Positions 1-8,689 are shown, counted from the first letter of the stretch. The stretch: 64,000 nucleotides of DNA from Salsipaludibacter sp963735045 (GCA_963735045.1 CAVTIZ010000002.1:800729-864728); one strand, 5' to 3'. Notes: generated by a model not told the origin, from the letters alone. Translations and numbers: made by a program.

Positions 1-210
1 GCCGATCCGGATCGGTTCCCCGGAGCCCTCGGCAGCCGCGGTCTGGTCGGCGCCGTCGTCGGTGGCGGCCGGTTCGCTGGCGTCGTCGGCCGCGGGTTCG
101 CTGGCGTCGTCGGTGGCCTCCTGCGTGGCGTCGTCGCCACCGCAGCCAGCCAGGACCAGGGCGGCCACGGCCACGGCGGCCAGCAGGTGTCGGGTGTTCA
201 TCCGTCTCAT
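1..210 (-). CDS. ABC transporter substrate-binding lipoprotein, N-terminal part
   Basis: Only the start of the gene is in the window; it runs off the left edge. The protein begins MRRMNTRHLL, has a short hydrophobic signal segment and a lipobox LVLAGC, and then an acidic Ala/Asp/Glu/Thr linker with a repeated DDASEPAA unit. The last visible residues (EPIRIG) are how mature branched-chain amino acid or amide-type periplasmic binding proteins usually begin. A second start (ATG ending at 201) lies three codons downstream. It sits just upstream of the aromatic-acid genes on the same strand order, so it could supply an aromatic or amino-acid importer, but that is inference. Confidence 0.6.
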   Translation of the reverse strand, partial: MRRMNTRHLLAAVAVAALVLAGCGGDDATQEATDDASEPAADDASEPAATDDGADQTAAAEGSGEPIRIG

Positions 211-268
211 GGGTGCGCTTTCGTCTCGGTCGGTGCGGTGGCGGGCGGGGTCGGTGTGGGGCCCGGGC

Positions 269-1492
269 TCAGGCGGCGTCGGCGAGGTGGTCGGGCGGCG
301 CCAGCAGTTGGTCCAGCGGGATCGGCAGGCCGGTGTAGTTGTCGGCGAAGGTCGCACGGGCATGGGGCGAGCCGGCGAGGTGGTGGAACTCGGCGGCCTG
401 GATGCGCCGGTCGAAGCCGTCGGCGTCGGGGAAACGGTGGGTCAGGTGGGTCAGCCACCACGAGAACCGCACCGCCTTCCACACCCGGCGCAGGGCCACC
501 TCGGAGTAGGCGTCGATGGCGCCGTGGTCGCCGTCGACGACGACCCGGCGAAGCGCCTCGGCAGCCAGCACCACGTCCCCGATGGCCAGGTTGAGGCCCT
601 TGGCCCCGGTCGGTGGCACGACGTGGGCGGCGTCGCCGGCCAGCAGCAGCCGGCCATGGCGCATGGGCTCGGACACGAAGCTTCGTAGTGGCGTGATCGA
701 CTTGTCGATGGACGGGCCCGTGACCAGGCCGTCGGCGACGGAGTCGGGCAGGCGGGCCACCAGTTCGCTCCAGAAGCGGTCGTCGGACCAGTCCCGGACC
801 ACGTCGTCGGCGTCGCACTGGACGTAGTAGCGGCTGAGCATGGCATGGCGCATCGAGCACAGCGCGAAGCCCCGCTCGTGGCTGGCATAGACCAACTCGT
901 GGTCGACCGGCGGGGTCTCGGACAGGATCCCGAGCCAGCCGAACGGATACGAGCGTTCGTGGCTGCGACGCCGGTCGGGTGGGACGTGGTCGCGGCACAC
1001 GCCGCGTGAGCCGTCGCAGCCCACGACCCAGTCGCAGTCCAGTCGGTGGTCCTGGCCGTCGCGGGTGAAGGTGACCGCCGGCCCGTCGGTCTCGAGGTCG
1101 TGCAGGGCGACGTCGTCGACCTCGTCGAGGATCGCCACGCCGTCGTCGTCGAGTGCGGCGTAGAGGTCGTGCTGCACCTCCGTCTGGCCCCACAGCATGA
1201 CGCGGCGACCGACCGACTCCGCGAAGTCGACCCGCAGGTGGCCCTGGTCGAGGGCCAGCCCCACGCCGTCGTGGAACTCACCGCCGTCGTCGCCGTCCAT
1301 GCGGTCGGCCAGTCCGGCCTCGCGCAGCACCGCCACGCTTCCGGCCTCGAGCACGCCGGCACGGATGCGGCCCAGGACGTGGTCGCGGGAGCGACGCTCC
1401 AGCACCACGCTGTCGATGCCGGCGCGATGGAGCAGGTGGGCCAGCAGGGATCCGGCCGGCCCCGCCCCGACGATCGCCACGGTGGTCCTCAT
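269..1492 (-). CDS. pobA: 4-hydroxybenzoate 3-monooxygenase, FAD-dependent
   Basis: Class A flavoprotein hydroxylase of 407 residues, close to the usual length of about 390 to 400 for PobA. The N-terminal Rossmann motif VGAGPAGSLLAHLLHRAG binds FAD. The second FAD motif GDAAHVVPPTGAKGLNLA lies about three quarters along. The family reaction is NADPH- and O2-dependent hydroxylation of 4-hydroxybenzoate to protocatechuate, which the pcaHG product beside it would cleave. The ATG overlaps the stop of the upstream IclR regulator (ATGA), so both are probably one transcript. Identification rests on motifs and context; another aromatic-acid hydroxylase of the same family is the main alternative. Confidence 0.88.
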   Translation of the reverse strand: MRTTVAIVGAGPAGSLLAHLLHRAGIDSVVLERRSRDHVLGRIRAGVLEAGSVAVLREAGLADRMDGDDGGEFHDGVGLALDQGHLRVDFAESVGRRVMLWGQTEVQHDLYAALDDDGVAILDEVDDVALHDLETDGPAVTFTRDGQDHRLDCDWVVGCDGSRGVCRDHVPPDRRRSHERSYPFGWLGILSETPPVDHELVYASHERGFALCSMRHAMLSRYYVQCDADDVVRDWSDDRFWSELVARLPDSVADGLVTGPSIDKSITPLRSFVSEPMRHGRLLLAGDAAHVVPPTGAKGLNLAIGDVVLAAEALRRVVVDGDHGAIDAYSEVALRRVWKAVRFSWWLTHLTHRFPDADGFDRRIQAAEFHHLAGSPHARATFADNYTGLPIPLDQLLAPPDHLADAA

Positions 1493-2268
1493 GCGGACTC
1501 CTGACGGGGCCGTGGGCCGGCCAGGGACATGGCCCGGGTGAGCCCGTCGGCGGCCGCCAGGAGTGGGGGCACGATCTGCGAGTCGATCTGCTCGCGGCTG
1601 GTGCGCGACGCGTGGGTCGACACGTTCATCGCGGCCACCACGCCACCGTCGGCGTCGTGGACCGGCGCGGCCACGGACCGCACGCCCACCTCCAGTTCCT
1701 GGTCCACGAGTGCCCAGCCCTGCTCCCGGACCTCCCGCAGGCGCTCGACCAGGCCGGCATGGTCGGTGACGGTGGTCGGGGTGGTGGTGGTGCGGTCGCT
1801 GGCATCCCAGATGGCGCGGACGCGCTCGGGTGGCAGCCACGCCAGCTGGGCCCGTCCGAGCGAGGTCTGGAAGGCGCGGAAGCGGGTGCCGAGACCGATC
1901 GAGACCGTCATCAGCCGCTTGGCCTGGACCCGCGCGACGTAGACCACGTCGGTGCCGTCCAGCACCGCGACGGAGGTGGACTCACCGGTGGCCGCGGACA
2001 GCGTGTCGAGGAAGGGCTCGGCCAGTTGGGCGACGGACTGCGACGACAGGAACGCATACCCGAGGTCCAGCACCCGGGCGGTCAGCTCGAAGCTCGTGCC
2101 ACGCCGGCGCGCGTAGCCGAGGGCCTCCAGGGTGTGCAGCAGGCGCCGGGCGGCGGCCCGGCTCAGCCCGGTCGCGGCGGCCACCTCCGACACGCTCTGG
2201 TGCGGGGTCCCCGGCCCGAAGCTGCGGATCACGGCGAGCCCACGCTCGAAGGACTGGACCGTCTCCAT
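1489..2268 (-). CDS. IclR-family regulator of the aromatic-acid locus (PcaR/PobR-like)
   Basis: Protein of 259 residues with an N-terminal winged helix-turn-helix (SVSEVAAATGLSRAAARRLL, about residues 22 to 41) and the C-terminal IclR effector domain (STSVAVLDGTDVVYVARV onwards). I chose the ATG at 2268 because GAGGAG precedes it and it leaves a normal-length protein; frames reading further upstream run through the operator region. It overlaps pobA by four bases and is divergent from pcaHG. IclR members PcaR, PcaU and PobR control exactly these pathways, and two palindromes lie directly upstream, so autoregulation and control of both transcripts is likely. Confidence 0.88.
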   Translation of the reverse strand: METVQSFERGLAVIRSFGPGTPHQSVSEVAAATGLSRAAARRLLHTLEALGYARRRGTSFELTARVLDLGYAFLSSQSVAQLAEPFLDTLSAATGESTSVAVLDGTDVVYVARVQAKRLMTVSIGLGTRFRAFQTSLGRAQLAWLPPERVRAIWDASDRTTTTPTTVTDHAGLVERLREVREQGWALVDQELEVGVRSVAAPVHDADGGVVAAMNVSTHASRTSREQIDSQIVPPLLAAADGLTRAMSLAGPRPRQESA

Positions 2269-2306
2269 GCCACTCCTCGGCCACCTATGCTGGCACACCT
2301 GTCGAT

Positions 2307-2340
2307 GTTCGCTGGACGAACAGTCGTTCGCTGTGCGAAC
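2307..2340. promoter_or_regulatory. Tandem palindromic operators between the IclR gene and pcaH
   Basis: Two perfect inverted repeats, GTTCGCTGGACGAAC (2307-2321) and GTTCGCTGTGCGAAC (2326-2340), lie with centres 19 bp apart. Each has arms GTTCG/CGAAC around a 5-base spacer. This matches the known 15-bp style of PcaR/PcaU/PobR binding sites (GTTCG-N5-CGNAC). They sit 39 bp upstream of the regulator start and about 170 bp upstream of pcaH. The spacing fits two IclR dimers on neighbouring faces of the helix. Binding itself is inferred. Confidence 0.7.
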
Positions 2341-2510
2341 ACTGCGGAGAACATAGTGAGGAGTCGACGTGATGACAAGGGCCTCGGGCGGAGCGGGTGT
2401 CGCGACGGGGACGGACGTCGCGGCCGGGGTCGCGAGGGTGGGCACGCTGCAGACTAACCGGTCAGTCAGGACGGGACAAGGGGTTCGACCGGTGCCTCGG
2501 GAGGTCCGTC

Positions 2511-3299
2511 GTGGCTGAGCTCGGACCCTCACTGCCAGCCACCCACGCGCGTGACCACCGCGACCACCCCCCGTTCCGCTACCCGGACTACAAGTCGACA
2601 CTGGCGCGGTCGCCCGACCACGACCTCGAGGCCATCCTGCACACCCTGTCGGAGGCCACGGGTCCCGGGCCGGCCTGGGCCGAGGTCTCCCCGGAGGACG
2701 CCGACCTGACCACCAATGCCGGCACCGGTGGTGTCGCCATCGGCGCTCGCACGATCGTGACCGGTCGGGTGCTCGACGCCGCCGGCAACGGCGTCCCCCA
2801 CACCCTGGTGGAGATCTGGCAGGCGAACGCGGCCGGCCGCTACGCCCACTGGCGCGAGACCGACTACGACGCCCCCCTGGACCCCAACTTCCTCGGCGTC
2901 GGCCAGTGCCGGACCGGGGCCGACGGGTCCTACCGGTTCCTCACGATCCGGCCCGGTCCCTACCCCTGGGGCAACCACTCCAACGCCTGGCGCCCGGCCC
3001 ACATCCACCTGTCCGTGCTGGGTCCGTCGCTGGGCAGCCGGCTGGTCACCCAGCTGTACTTCGACGGGGACCCGATGCTGCACCTGGACCCGATCTACTG
3101 CTCGGCGCCTGCCCAGTCACGACACCGCATGCTCGCCCACTACGACCACGACGTCACCGAGGCCGACTGGGCCACCGGCTGGCGCCTCGACCTGGTCCTG
3201 GCCGGCGCCGAGGCGACACCGTGGGAGTTCCATCCCGACGAGGCCGTCCGCCAGAACCGCCGGGACGCCGGCCTGCACGGCGGGTGGGAGCGGGCATGA
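2511..3299 (+). CDS. pcaH: Protocatechuate 3,4-dioxygenase, beta subunit
   Basis: Intradiol ring-cleavage dioxygenase subunit of about 262 residues that should bind the catalytic Fe(III). The motif GPYPWGNHSNAWRPAHIHLS carries the conserved Tyr ligand and the His-x-His ligands, and the LVEIWQANAAGRYAH motif is typical of the family core. I chose the GTG at 2511 because GGGAGG ends six bases before it and the protein then starts just before the conserved PPFRYPDYKSTLARSP segment. The stop overlaps the start of pcaG, so the two subunits are translationally coupled. It converts protocatechuate to 3-carboxy-cis,cis-muconate. Confidence 0.92.
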   Translation: MAELGPSLPATHARDHRDHPPFRYPDYKSTLARSPDHDLEAILHTLSEATGPGPAWAEVSPEDADLTTNAGTGGVAIGARTIVTGRVLDAAGNGVPHTLVEIWQANAAGRYAHWRETDYDAPLDPNFLGVGQCRTGADGSYRFLTIRPGPYPWGNHSNAWRPAHIHLSVLGPSLGSRLVTQLYFDGDPMLHLDPIYCSAPAQSRHRMLAHYDHDVTEADWATGWRLDLVLAGAEATPWEFHPDEAVRQNRRDAGLHGGWERA

Positions 3300-3883
3300 C
3301 GACCGGCCGCGGCCAGACGCCGTCGCAGACCCTGGGACCGTTCTTCGGCATGGTGCTGGGTCGTCCGGGCGACCGTGTGCTGGTCGCCGAGGACACGCCG
3401 GGCGAGCGCCTCCACGTGGGGGGACGGTTGCTGGACGGCAACAGCGACCCGGTCGAGGACGGGCTGGTCGAGCTGTGGCAGGCCAACGCCGCCGGGCGCT
3501 ACCGCCACCCGGTCGACGACCGCGACGACTCGGCCCTGGCCCCGGGCTTCACCGGGTTCGGGCGGTGCCCCACCGGGCACGGGGACGGGGCCTGGTCGTT
3601 CACCACCGTGCGCCCGGGGCCCGTCCCGGACGGCCGCGGCGGGGTGCAGGCGCCGCACCTGGGACTGGTCGTGCAGGCCCGGGGGATGCTCGGTCCGCTG
3701 TTCACGCGGCTGTACTTCGGTGACGACGAGGCCAACGACCGCGACGCGGTGCTGGCGGCGGTGCCCGCCGAGCGCCGGGCCACCCTGGTCGCCGCGCGCG
3801 GCGAGGACCGGGACGGGGCGGCGATGTTCCACCTCGACCTGCGTCTGCAGGGTCCCGACGAGACGGTCTTCTTCGACGTCTGA
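3296..3883 (+). CDS. pcaG: Protocatechuate 3,4-dioxygenase, alpha subunit
   Basis: Protein of 195 residues, the normal PcaG size, starting MTTGRGQTPSQTLGPFFGM; the TPSQTxGPFF motif is diagnostic for the alpha subunit. It shares the LVELWQANAAGRYRHP core with pcaH but lacks the full HIH iron-ligand motif (here QAPHLGLVVQARGML), as expected because the alpha subunit does not hold the iron. The ATG overlaps the pcaH stop codon. The product pairs with PcaH to make the active enzyme. Confidence 0.92.
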   Translation: MTTGRGQTPSQTLGPFFGMVLGRPGDRVLVAEDTPGERLHVGGRLLDGNSDPVEDGLVELWQANAAGRYRHPVDDRDDSALAPGFTGFGRCPTGHGDGAWSFTTVRPGPVPDGRGGVQAPHLGLVVQARGMLGPLFTRLYFGDDEANDRDAVLAAVPAERRATLVAARGEDRDGAAMFHLDLRLQGPDETVFFDV

Positions 3884-3938
3884 TCCCGCCCCACGACGCC
3901 CCGTTCTCGACGACCCTCCCACGACAGGACGGCCCACC

Positions 3939-4751
3939 ATGGCCACCTTCCGCTCGCTCCACGACGCCGTCGCGGACGCCGTCCACGACGGCGACGTGGT
4001 GGCGCTGGAGGGCTTCACGCACCTGATCCCGTTCGCGGCCGGCCACGAGATCATCCGGCAGGGTCGGCGCGGCCTCACCCTCGTGCGGATGACCCCCGAC
4101 CTGGTCCACGACCAGCTGATCGGCATGGGCTGTGCCCGCAAGGTGGTCTTCTCGTGGGGCGGCAACCCGGGGGTGGGTTCGTTGCGTCGGTTCCGCGACG
4201 CCGTCGAGCACGGCTGGCCCAACTCCCTGGAACTCGAGGAGCACGCGCACGCGGCCATGGCCAGTGCGTGGGAGGCCGGCGCCGCGGGCCTCCCGATGGC
4301 AGTGCTGCGGGCCTACACCGGCACCTCCCTTCCCGACGTCAACCCCACCATCGCGACGGTGACCTGTCCCTTCACGGGCGAGGAACTGGCGGCGGTCCGG
4401 TCGCTGCGGCCCGACGTCGGCATCGTCCACGCCCAGCGCGCGGACCGGGACGGCAACGTGCTCGTCGAGGGCATCATCGGGGTCCAGAAGGAGGTCGTCC
4501 TGGCGGCGACCCGCAGCATCGTCACGGTCGAGGAGGTGGTCGACGACCTCGCCGCCCCGAGCCTGAACTCCTGCGTCGTGCCCGGGTGGGCGATCGACGC
4601 GATCGTGGAGGTCCCCGGTGGCGCACGTCCGTCCTACACCCATGGCTACTACGACCGGGACAACGCCTTCTACACCGCGTGGGACGACATCTCCCGCGAT
4701 CGCGACCGGTTCCTGGCCTGGATGGACGACCACGTGCTGGAGGCGACATGA
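3939..4751 (+). CDS. pcaI: 3-oxoadipate CoA-transferase-like, subunit A
   Basis: Family I CoA-transferase alpha subunit (270 residues). It opens with MATFRSLHDAVADAVHDGDVV and contains the GFTHLIPFAAGHE nucleotide/CoA-binding type motif and ARKVVFSWGGNPGVGSL. It lies 55 bp downstream of pcaG and overlaps the next subunit by four bases. Position after pcaHG argues for 3-oxoadipate:succinyl-CoA transferase of the beta-ketoadipate pathway. By sequence alone it belongs to the wider glutaconate/3-oxoacid transferase family, so the substrate is inferred. The pathway enzymes PcaB, PcaC, PcaD and PcaF are not in this window. Confidence 0.8.
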   Translation: MATFRSLHDAVADAVHDGDVVALEGFTHLIPFAAGHEIIRQGRRGLTLVRMTPDLVHDQLIGMGCARKVVFSWGGNPGVGSLRRFRDAVEHGWPNSLELEEHAHAAMASAWEAGAAGLPMAVLRAYTGTSLPDVNPTIATVTCPFTGEELAAVRSLRPDVGIVHAQRADRDGNVLVEGIIGVQKEVVLAATRSIVTVEEVVDDLAAPSLNSCVVPGWAIDAIVEVPGGARPSYTHGYYDRDNAFYTAWDDISRDRDRFLAWMDDHVLEAT

Positions 4752-5536
4752 CCACCGACGGGGGAGCCGGCGGCGACTGGACCCGGGCGGAGATGATGAC
4801 CGTCGCGGCGTCGCGGGCCCTGGAGGCCGACGACGTGTGCTTCGTCGGGATCGGAGCCCCCTCGGCGGCCTGCAACCTGGCCCGGCTGACCCGGGCGCCG
4901 GACCTGACCCTGATCTACGAGTCGGGGACGCTGGGCGCGCGCCCCGACGTGCTCCCGCTGTCGATCGGGGACGGCGAGCTGGCCGAGACGGCCATGGCCA
5001 CCGTGTCGGTCCCCGAGATGTTCCGGTACTGGCTGCAGGGCGGCCACGTCGACGTGGGCTTCCTCGGTGCGGCGCAGCTGGACCGCTTCGGCAACATCAA
5101 CACCACCGTGATCGGGGACTGGGACGATCCGGCCGTGCGGCTCCCCGGGGCCGGTGGCGCCCCCGAGATCGCCTCCCAGTGCGGCCGCGTCTTCGTCACC
5201 GTCATGCACTCGACCCGGACACTGGTCGAGCAGGTCGACTTCACGACGTCGCTGGGCTTCGGCCCGACCGGACACGAGCGCGCGCGGCTGGGCGTGACCA
5301 CGGCGGGGCCCGTCCTGGTCGTCACGGACCTGTGCACGTTGCGGCCCGACCCGGACACCAACGAGCTGGTCGTGACCGCTGTGCACCCGGGCGTGGGCCG
5401 CGAGGACGTCGTGGCGGCCACCGGCTGGGACGTGCGGTTCGTCGACGACCTCGCGACCAGCGACCCCCCGACGGACGAGGAACTGCGGGTCCTGCGTGAC
5501 CTCCACGCCCGCACCGAGGCGGCCCACGCCGGGTGA
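4748..5536 (+). CDS. pcaJ: 3-oxoadipate CoA-transferase-like, subunit B
   Basis: Beta subunit of the same family I CoA-transferase (262 residues). The motif LTLIYESGTLGARP includes the Glu-Ser-Gly of the catalytic glutamate region that forms the gamma-glutamyl-CoA thioester. FLGAAQLDRFGNINTTVIG is another conserved beta-subunit block. The start overlaps the pcaI stop (ATGA), consistent with a heteromer made in equal amounts. It is the last gene of the pca transcript; no clear terminator follows. Confidence 0.8.
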   Translation: MTTDGGAGGDWTRAEMMTVAASRALEADDVCFVGIGAPSAACNLARLTRAPDLTLIYESGTLGARPDVLPLSIGDGELAETAMATVSVPEMFRYWLQGGHVDVGFLGAAQLDRFGNINTTVIGDWDDPAVRLPGAGGAPEIASQCGRVFVTVMHSTRTLVEQVDFTTSLGFGPTGHERARLGVTTAGPVLVVTDLCTLRPDPDTNELVVTAVHPGVGREDVVAATGWDVRFVDDLATSDPPTDEELRVLRDLHARTEAAHAG

Positions 5537-5739
5537 CCGACCGCGGTCGTCCGGCGGCCGGCGTCAGGCGGCCGACGTCGGCATGTCGGCGGCAGGGTCG
5601 GACGGTCGCCCCCAACAGGTGTGGACCCTCCGACCGGCAGGCACGACCTTCGCCTGGCCGGACTCGCGCGGGTCCTGCGCGCACGGCGACGCGGCCGCGT
5701 GGAGCGATCGCTGTGGCCAGGGCGGTGATCGCGGGCCCA

Positions 5740-5799
5740 CCGGCCGGCCAGGTCAGACGTTCGGCGAACAGGTCACCGGCGAGGACGTCCGGGGTCGAC
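5740..5799. repeat. Partial copy of the 3' end of the HNH nuclease gene
   Basis: About 60 bp here closely match 7791-7846, the 3' end of the HNH gene, with the same orientation and one three-base insertion. Read on the minus strand in one frame, this copy encodes LAGDLFAERLTWPAGG against LAGDLFAELVTWLAGG in the HNH protein. The YigZ-like gene stops inside the copy. Nothing else gene-like is visible between 5537 and 5739. Confidence 0.6.
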
Positions 5800-6399
5800 G
5801 CGGCCGGCGGTGGCCTCGGCGAGGTCGCGGACCAACGCCGGGGCGCCGGCAGTGGGTACCCGCACCGTGCGGGTGACCGTCGCGGCGTAGTCCACGTCCA
5901 CGGCCTCGGCGACGTGGGCGTGCAGCGTGGACTCGACGGCGGCGGTGTCGTCGTAGGCATGCTCGACGACCAGCGTCGTGGTCGCCACGTGCACGACCAA
6001 CTCGGCCGCGGCGATGGCCGCCGCGGCGGCGTCGCCGTAGGCACGGACCAGGCCGCCCCGTCCCAGTTTCGTCCCGCCGAACCAGCGCACGACGACGCAG
6101 ACCGCGTCGACCAGCCCGGCGCCGCCGAGGTGGCGCAGGATCGGGGCGCCGGCGGTGTCCCGGGGCTCACCGTCGTCGTCGGCGCGCTCGCGTCCGTCGG
6201 CCAGCCGCCAGCCCGTGCAGTGGTGGGAGGCGTCCGGGTACCGCTCGCGCACGACGGCCAGCACCGCCGCGATCGCGGCCTCGTCGGCCGCCGGCGCGAG
6301 ATGGGCGAGGAAGCGGGACCCCTTCACGCGGGCCGGCTCCACGGTGACCGGTCCGGCCACCGACACCGCGCCGTCGACGGGGTCCACCTTCGACACCAT
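5773..6399 (-). CDS. YigZ/IMPACT family protein
   Basis: Protein of 208 residues, the usual YigZ length. It carries the family hallmarks KGSRFLAHLAPA near the N-terminus, DDGEPRDTAGAPILRHL about residue 77, and VVRWFGGTKLGRGGLVRAYGD about residue 106. The C-terminal half is the YigZ/DUF1949 ferredoxin-like domain. Family members act on ribosome or stress-related regulation in eukaryotes, but the bacterial role is not settled. The last residues fall in a repeat shared with the HNH gene, so the natural C-terminus may have been altered. It is transcribed convergently with pcaJ. Confidence 0.85.
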   Translation of the reverse strand: MVSKVDPVDGAVSVAGPVTVEPARVKGSRFLAHLAPAADEAAIAAVLAVVRERYPDASHHCTGWRLADGRERADDDGEPRDTAGAPILRHLGGAGLVDAVCVVVRWFGGTKLGRGGLVRAYGDAAAAAIAAAELVVHVATTTLVVEHAYDDTAAVESTLHAHVAEAVDVDYAATVTRTVRVPTAGAPALVRDLAEATAGRVDPGRPRR

Positions 6400-6685
6400 G
6401 GTCCGGCCTCTCGTCACCTCGCACGACGCGTCGAGGGTGGCAGCTGACGTCGTCGCCTGCACCCGCCGCCGACGGCGGCGAGAGATCCGTTCGCCGACGA
6501 GCCCCGCGACCAACAGCCGCCTGCCTAGGGTTCGACGCAGGGGATGCAGGGGCATCGTGTCCCGGCCGGGGGCCGGGCGGTCCGCCAGACGACTCGTGGA
6601 CGCGAGTGTCGCGGGGCCGTGCGATCGTGCCGCACCCCGCGACCGGGCCGACCGGCCCGGCACCACGCACACGGGGGGACACCTC

Positions 6686-7717
6686 ATGGGACGACGAACA
6701 CGACGACTAATGGTGGCGGCGGGGGTGGGGGCGATGCTGCTCCTGCCGGGGGCGGCCTCGGCCGTCGGCGGGTTGGACGGGCCCGTCTTCGGCCTCGACG
6801 TCGCGCCGAACGGCGACGTGCTGGTCGCCGACGCCAGTGCCGGGATCACGGTGCTGCGCAACGACACCGTCCGCGACACGATCGCCCTGCCGGGGGCGTC
6901 GGCCGTCAGCGCCATCGGATCGGGATCGATGTGGGTCACGACGTCCGGCCAGGACACCGAGAGCGACAGCGGCCAGGCGCTGTGGCGGGTCTCCAACGGC
7001 AGGGCCCGCATGGTCGCGAACCTGTTCACGCTGGAGAGCGCCGACCCGGACGAGCAGGGCGTGGACTCCAACCCCTACGACGTCGCGGCGCTGGGTGGCG
7101 GGGCCGCCCTGGTCGTCGACGCCGGTGGCAACAGCCTGCACCGCATCGACAACAAGGGCCGTGCGGAGCTGGTGGCCACCTTCCCGACCGAGCTGCTGTC
7201 GACCGACAACTTCAACGCCATCTGTTCCGACCTCGGGGAGTTCGGCCCACCGTGTCCGATCCCGGCGCCGGCGATCCCGGGCCAGTCGGTGCCGACCAGC
7301 GTCGTCGTCGGGCCAGACGGTGACTACTGGGTCGGTGAGCTGAAGGGCTTCCCGGCTCCGGCCGGGCAGTCCGGCGTGTGGCGCATCGATGCGGGTGCCA
7401 CCGGCGTGCAGTGTGGGGTCGACCCCCGCTGCGAGAAGGTGCTGGACGGCTTCACCTCGATCGTCGACCTCGACCTCGGGCCGGACGGGACGCTGTACGT
7501 GTCGGAGTTCGACGAGGCGTCGTGGGCCGCGGTCGAGATCTTCGGCAACGGCGTCGGCGGCACGCTCAACGCCTGCGATCCGGCCGACGGCACCTGCACC
7601 GAGGTGGCCACCGGGGTACCGATGCACTCCGCGGTCGCCGTGGGCAAGCGGGGAGCGATCTGGGTGAGCGCCAACGCCCTGGTCCCCGGCGGCGTCGAGG
7701 TCTTCTCGCTGGGCTGA
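6686..7717 (+). CDS. Secreted ScyD/ScyE-family beta-propeller protein
   Basis: Protein of 343 residues with a cleavable signal peptide (MGRRTRRLMVAAGVGAMLLL, then PGAASAVGG). The rest has NHL/SMP-30-like repeats with recurring patterns such as VAPNGDVLVADA, NPYDVAALGGGAALVVDAGGN, VVGPDGDYWVGEL and LGPDGTLYVSEF. The pattern fits the ScyD/ScyE family of extracellular propellers often seen in actinobacteria. Function is unknown outside the cyanobacterial scytonemin context. GGGGGGAC precedes the start. It faces the HNH gene tail to tail across a hairpin. Confidence 0.8.
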   Translation: MGRRTRRLMVAAGVGAMLLLPGAASAVGGLDGPVFGLDVAPNGDVLVADASAGITVLRNDTVRDTIALPGASAVSAIGSGSMWVTTSGQDTESDSGQALWRVSNGRARMVANLFTLESADPDEQGVDSNPYDVAALGGGAALVVDAGGNSLHRIDNKGRAELVATFPTELLSTDNFNAICSDLGEFGPPCPIPAPAIPGQSVPTSVVVGPDGDYWVGELKGFPAPAGQSGVWRIDAGATGVQCGVDPRCEKVLDGFTSIVDLDLGPDGTLYVSEFDEASWAAVEIFGNGVGGTLNACDPADGTCTEVATGVPMHSAVAVGKRGAIWVSANALVPGGVEVFSLG

Positions 7718-7740
7718 CCCACCCCAACCGCCGTCCTGAC

Positions 7741-7769
7741 GGGCCGGCCCCGCACCCCGGGGCCGGCCC
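7741..7769. terminator. Strong GC hairpin between convergent genes
   Basis: Perfect 11-bp inverted repeat, arms 7741-7751 and 7759-7769, with a 7-base loop. It sits between two convergent stop codons (7717 and 7784), so it may end transcription from both sides. There is no U-tract, which is common in very GC-rich genomes. Confidence 0.55.
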
Positions 7770-7783
7770 GGGGACCGTCGCCG

Positions 7784-8689
7784 TCAGCCGCCGGCCAGCC
7801 AGGTCACCAGTTCGGCGAACAGGTCACCGGCGAGGTCCGGGTCCGACAGGACCAGGTCGTGGTGGGACCGGGCGCAGTTGGCATGCGGTGCGGTGTCGTC
7901 GAGCATCCGCACGACCGTGGCGCGGGCGGCCGTGCGGACCGCCACGTCGTCGTCGTCGAGCAGCCGCATGGCCAGGTGCAGGGCCACCACGACCTCGGCG
8001 CGTTCCACCAGCAGGCCCTCGCGGGTGTCGAGTTCGAAGAAGCGGATCGTGACCTCGCCGCGACGGCGCTTGTGGCCCCAGGCCCCGACCGGCACCGGCA
8101 CGATCCCGCGGAAGGTGACCAGGTCCTCGGGATCGTCGTCGCTGAGCCCGACGGGATAGGGCAGGTAGGGCTTCTCCGCACGCAGGGACCGGACGTCGTC
8201 GCACGTCGGGTCGCGGTCCGCGGCCACGGGGAACCACGCCCGCTTCAGGATCGAGTTGCACGTCTTGCACGAGATCAGGTAGTTCTCGGGGTCGTGGGCC
8301 AGCAGGAAGTAGCCGCCGGGGTCGGCGTCCGCACTGGCCGTGGCGGTGACGTCGGTGACGCCGTCGGTGGCCAGGACCCGTGCCTCGCGGTCGCGCTGGA
8401 TCGCGGTCGTCGGCCATCCGTCGACCCGGCCCTTGGGGCGGAAGTGCTCGACATCGTGCTCCACGCTGCCGTAGTCCGATCGCTCGAGCCGGCGCTCACA
8501 GAACCCGCACTTGTGACCCTGCAGCCGCATGTAGACCTGCTTGACCTCGCCCCAGATGTTGCCCGAGGACTGCCAGGCACCACTCGCCCGCAGCGCGGCC
8601 GTCCGCTCCGCGGCCCGGTCGCGCCACCCGAACCGCTCCTCGTCGATGGCGGCCAGCAGGTCCCGTTGGGTGATCCGGTACCGGATCAC
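7784..8689 (-). CDS. HNH endonuclease, PtuB/TIGR02646-like partner of an ATPase
   Basis: Protein of 301 residues. After a helical N-terminus it carries a Cys-rich HNH core: CGFCERRL (about residue 60), VEHDVEHFRPKGR with the catalytic His-Asp/His region, and a second zinc pair in LISCKTCNSILK. The start is GTG at 8689, overlapping the ATPase stop by four bases (GTGA), so the two are co-translated. HNH proteins of this type partner ATPases in Septu (PtuAB) and retron-associated anti-phage systems. That role is inferred from the gene pair. The last 20 codons are partly duplicated at 5740-5799. Confidence 0.78.
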   Translation of the reverse strand: MIRYRITQRDLLAAIDEERFGWRDRAAERTAALRASGAWQSSGNIWGEVKQVYMRLQGHKCGFCERRLERSDYGSVEHDVEHFRPKGRVDGWPTTAIQRDREARVLATDGVTDVTATASADADPGGYFLLAHDPENYLISCKTCNSILKRAWFPVAADRDPTCDDVRSLRAEKPYLPYPVGLSDDDPEDLVTFRGIVPVPVGAWGHKRRRGEVTIRFFELDTREGLLVERAEVVVALHLAMRLLDDDDVAVRTAARATVVRMLDDTAPHANCARSHHDLVLSDPDLAGDLFAELVTWLAGG

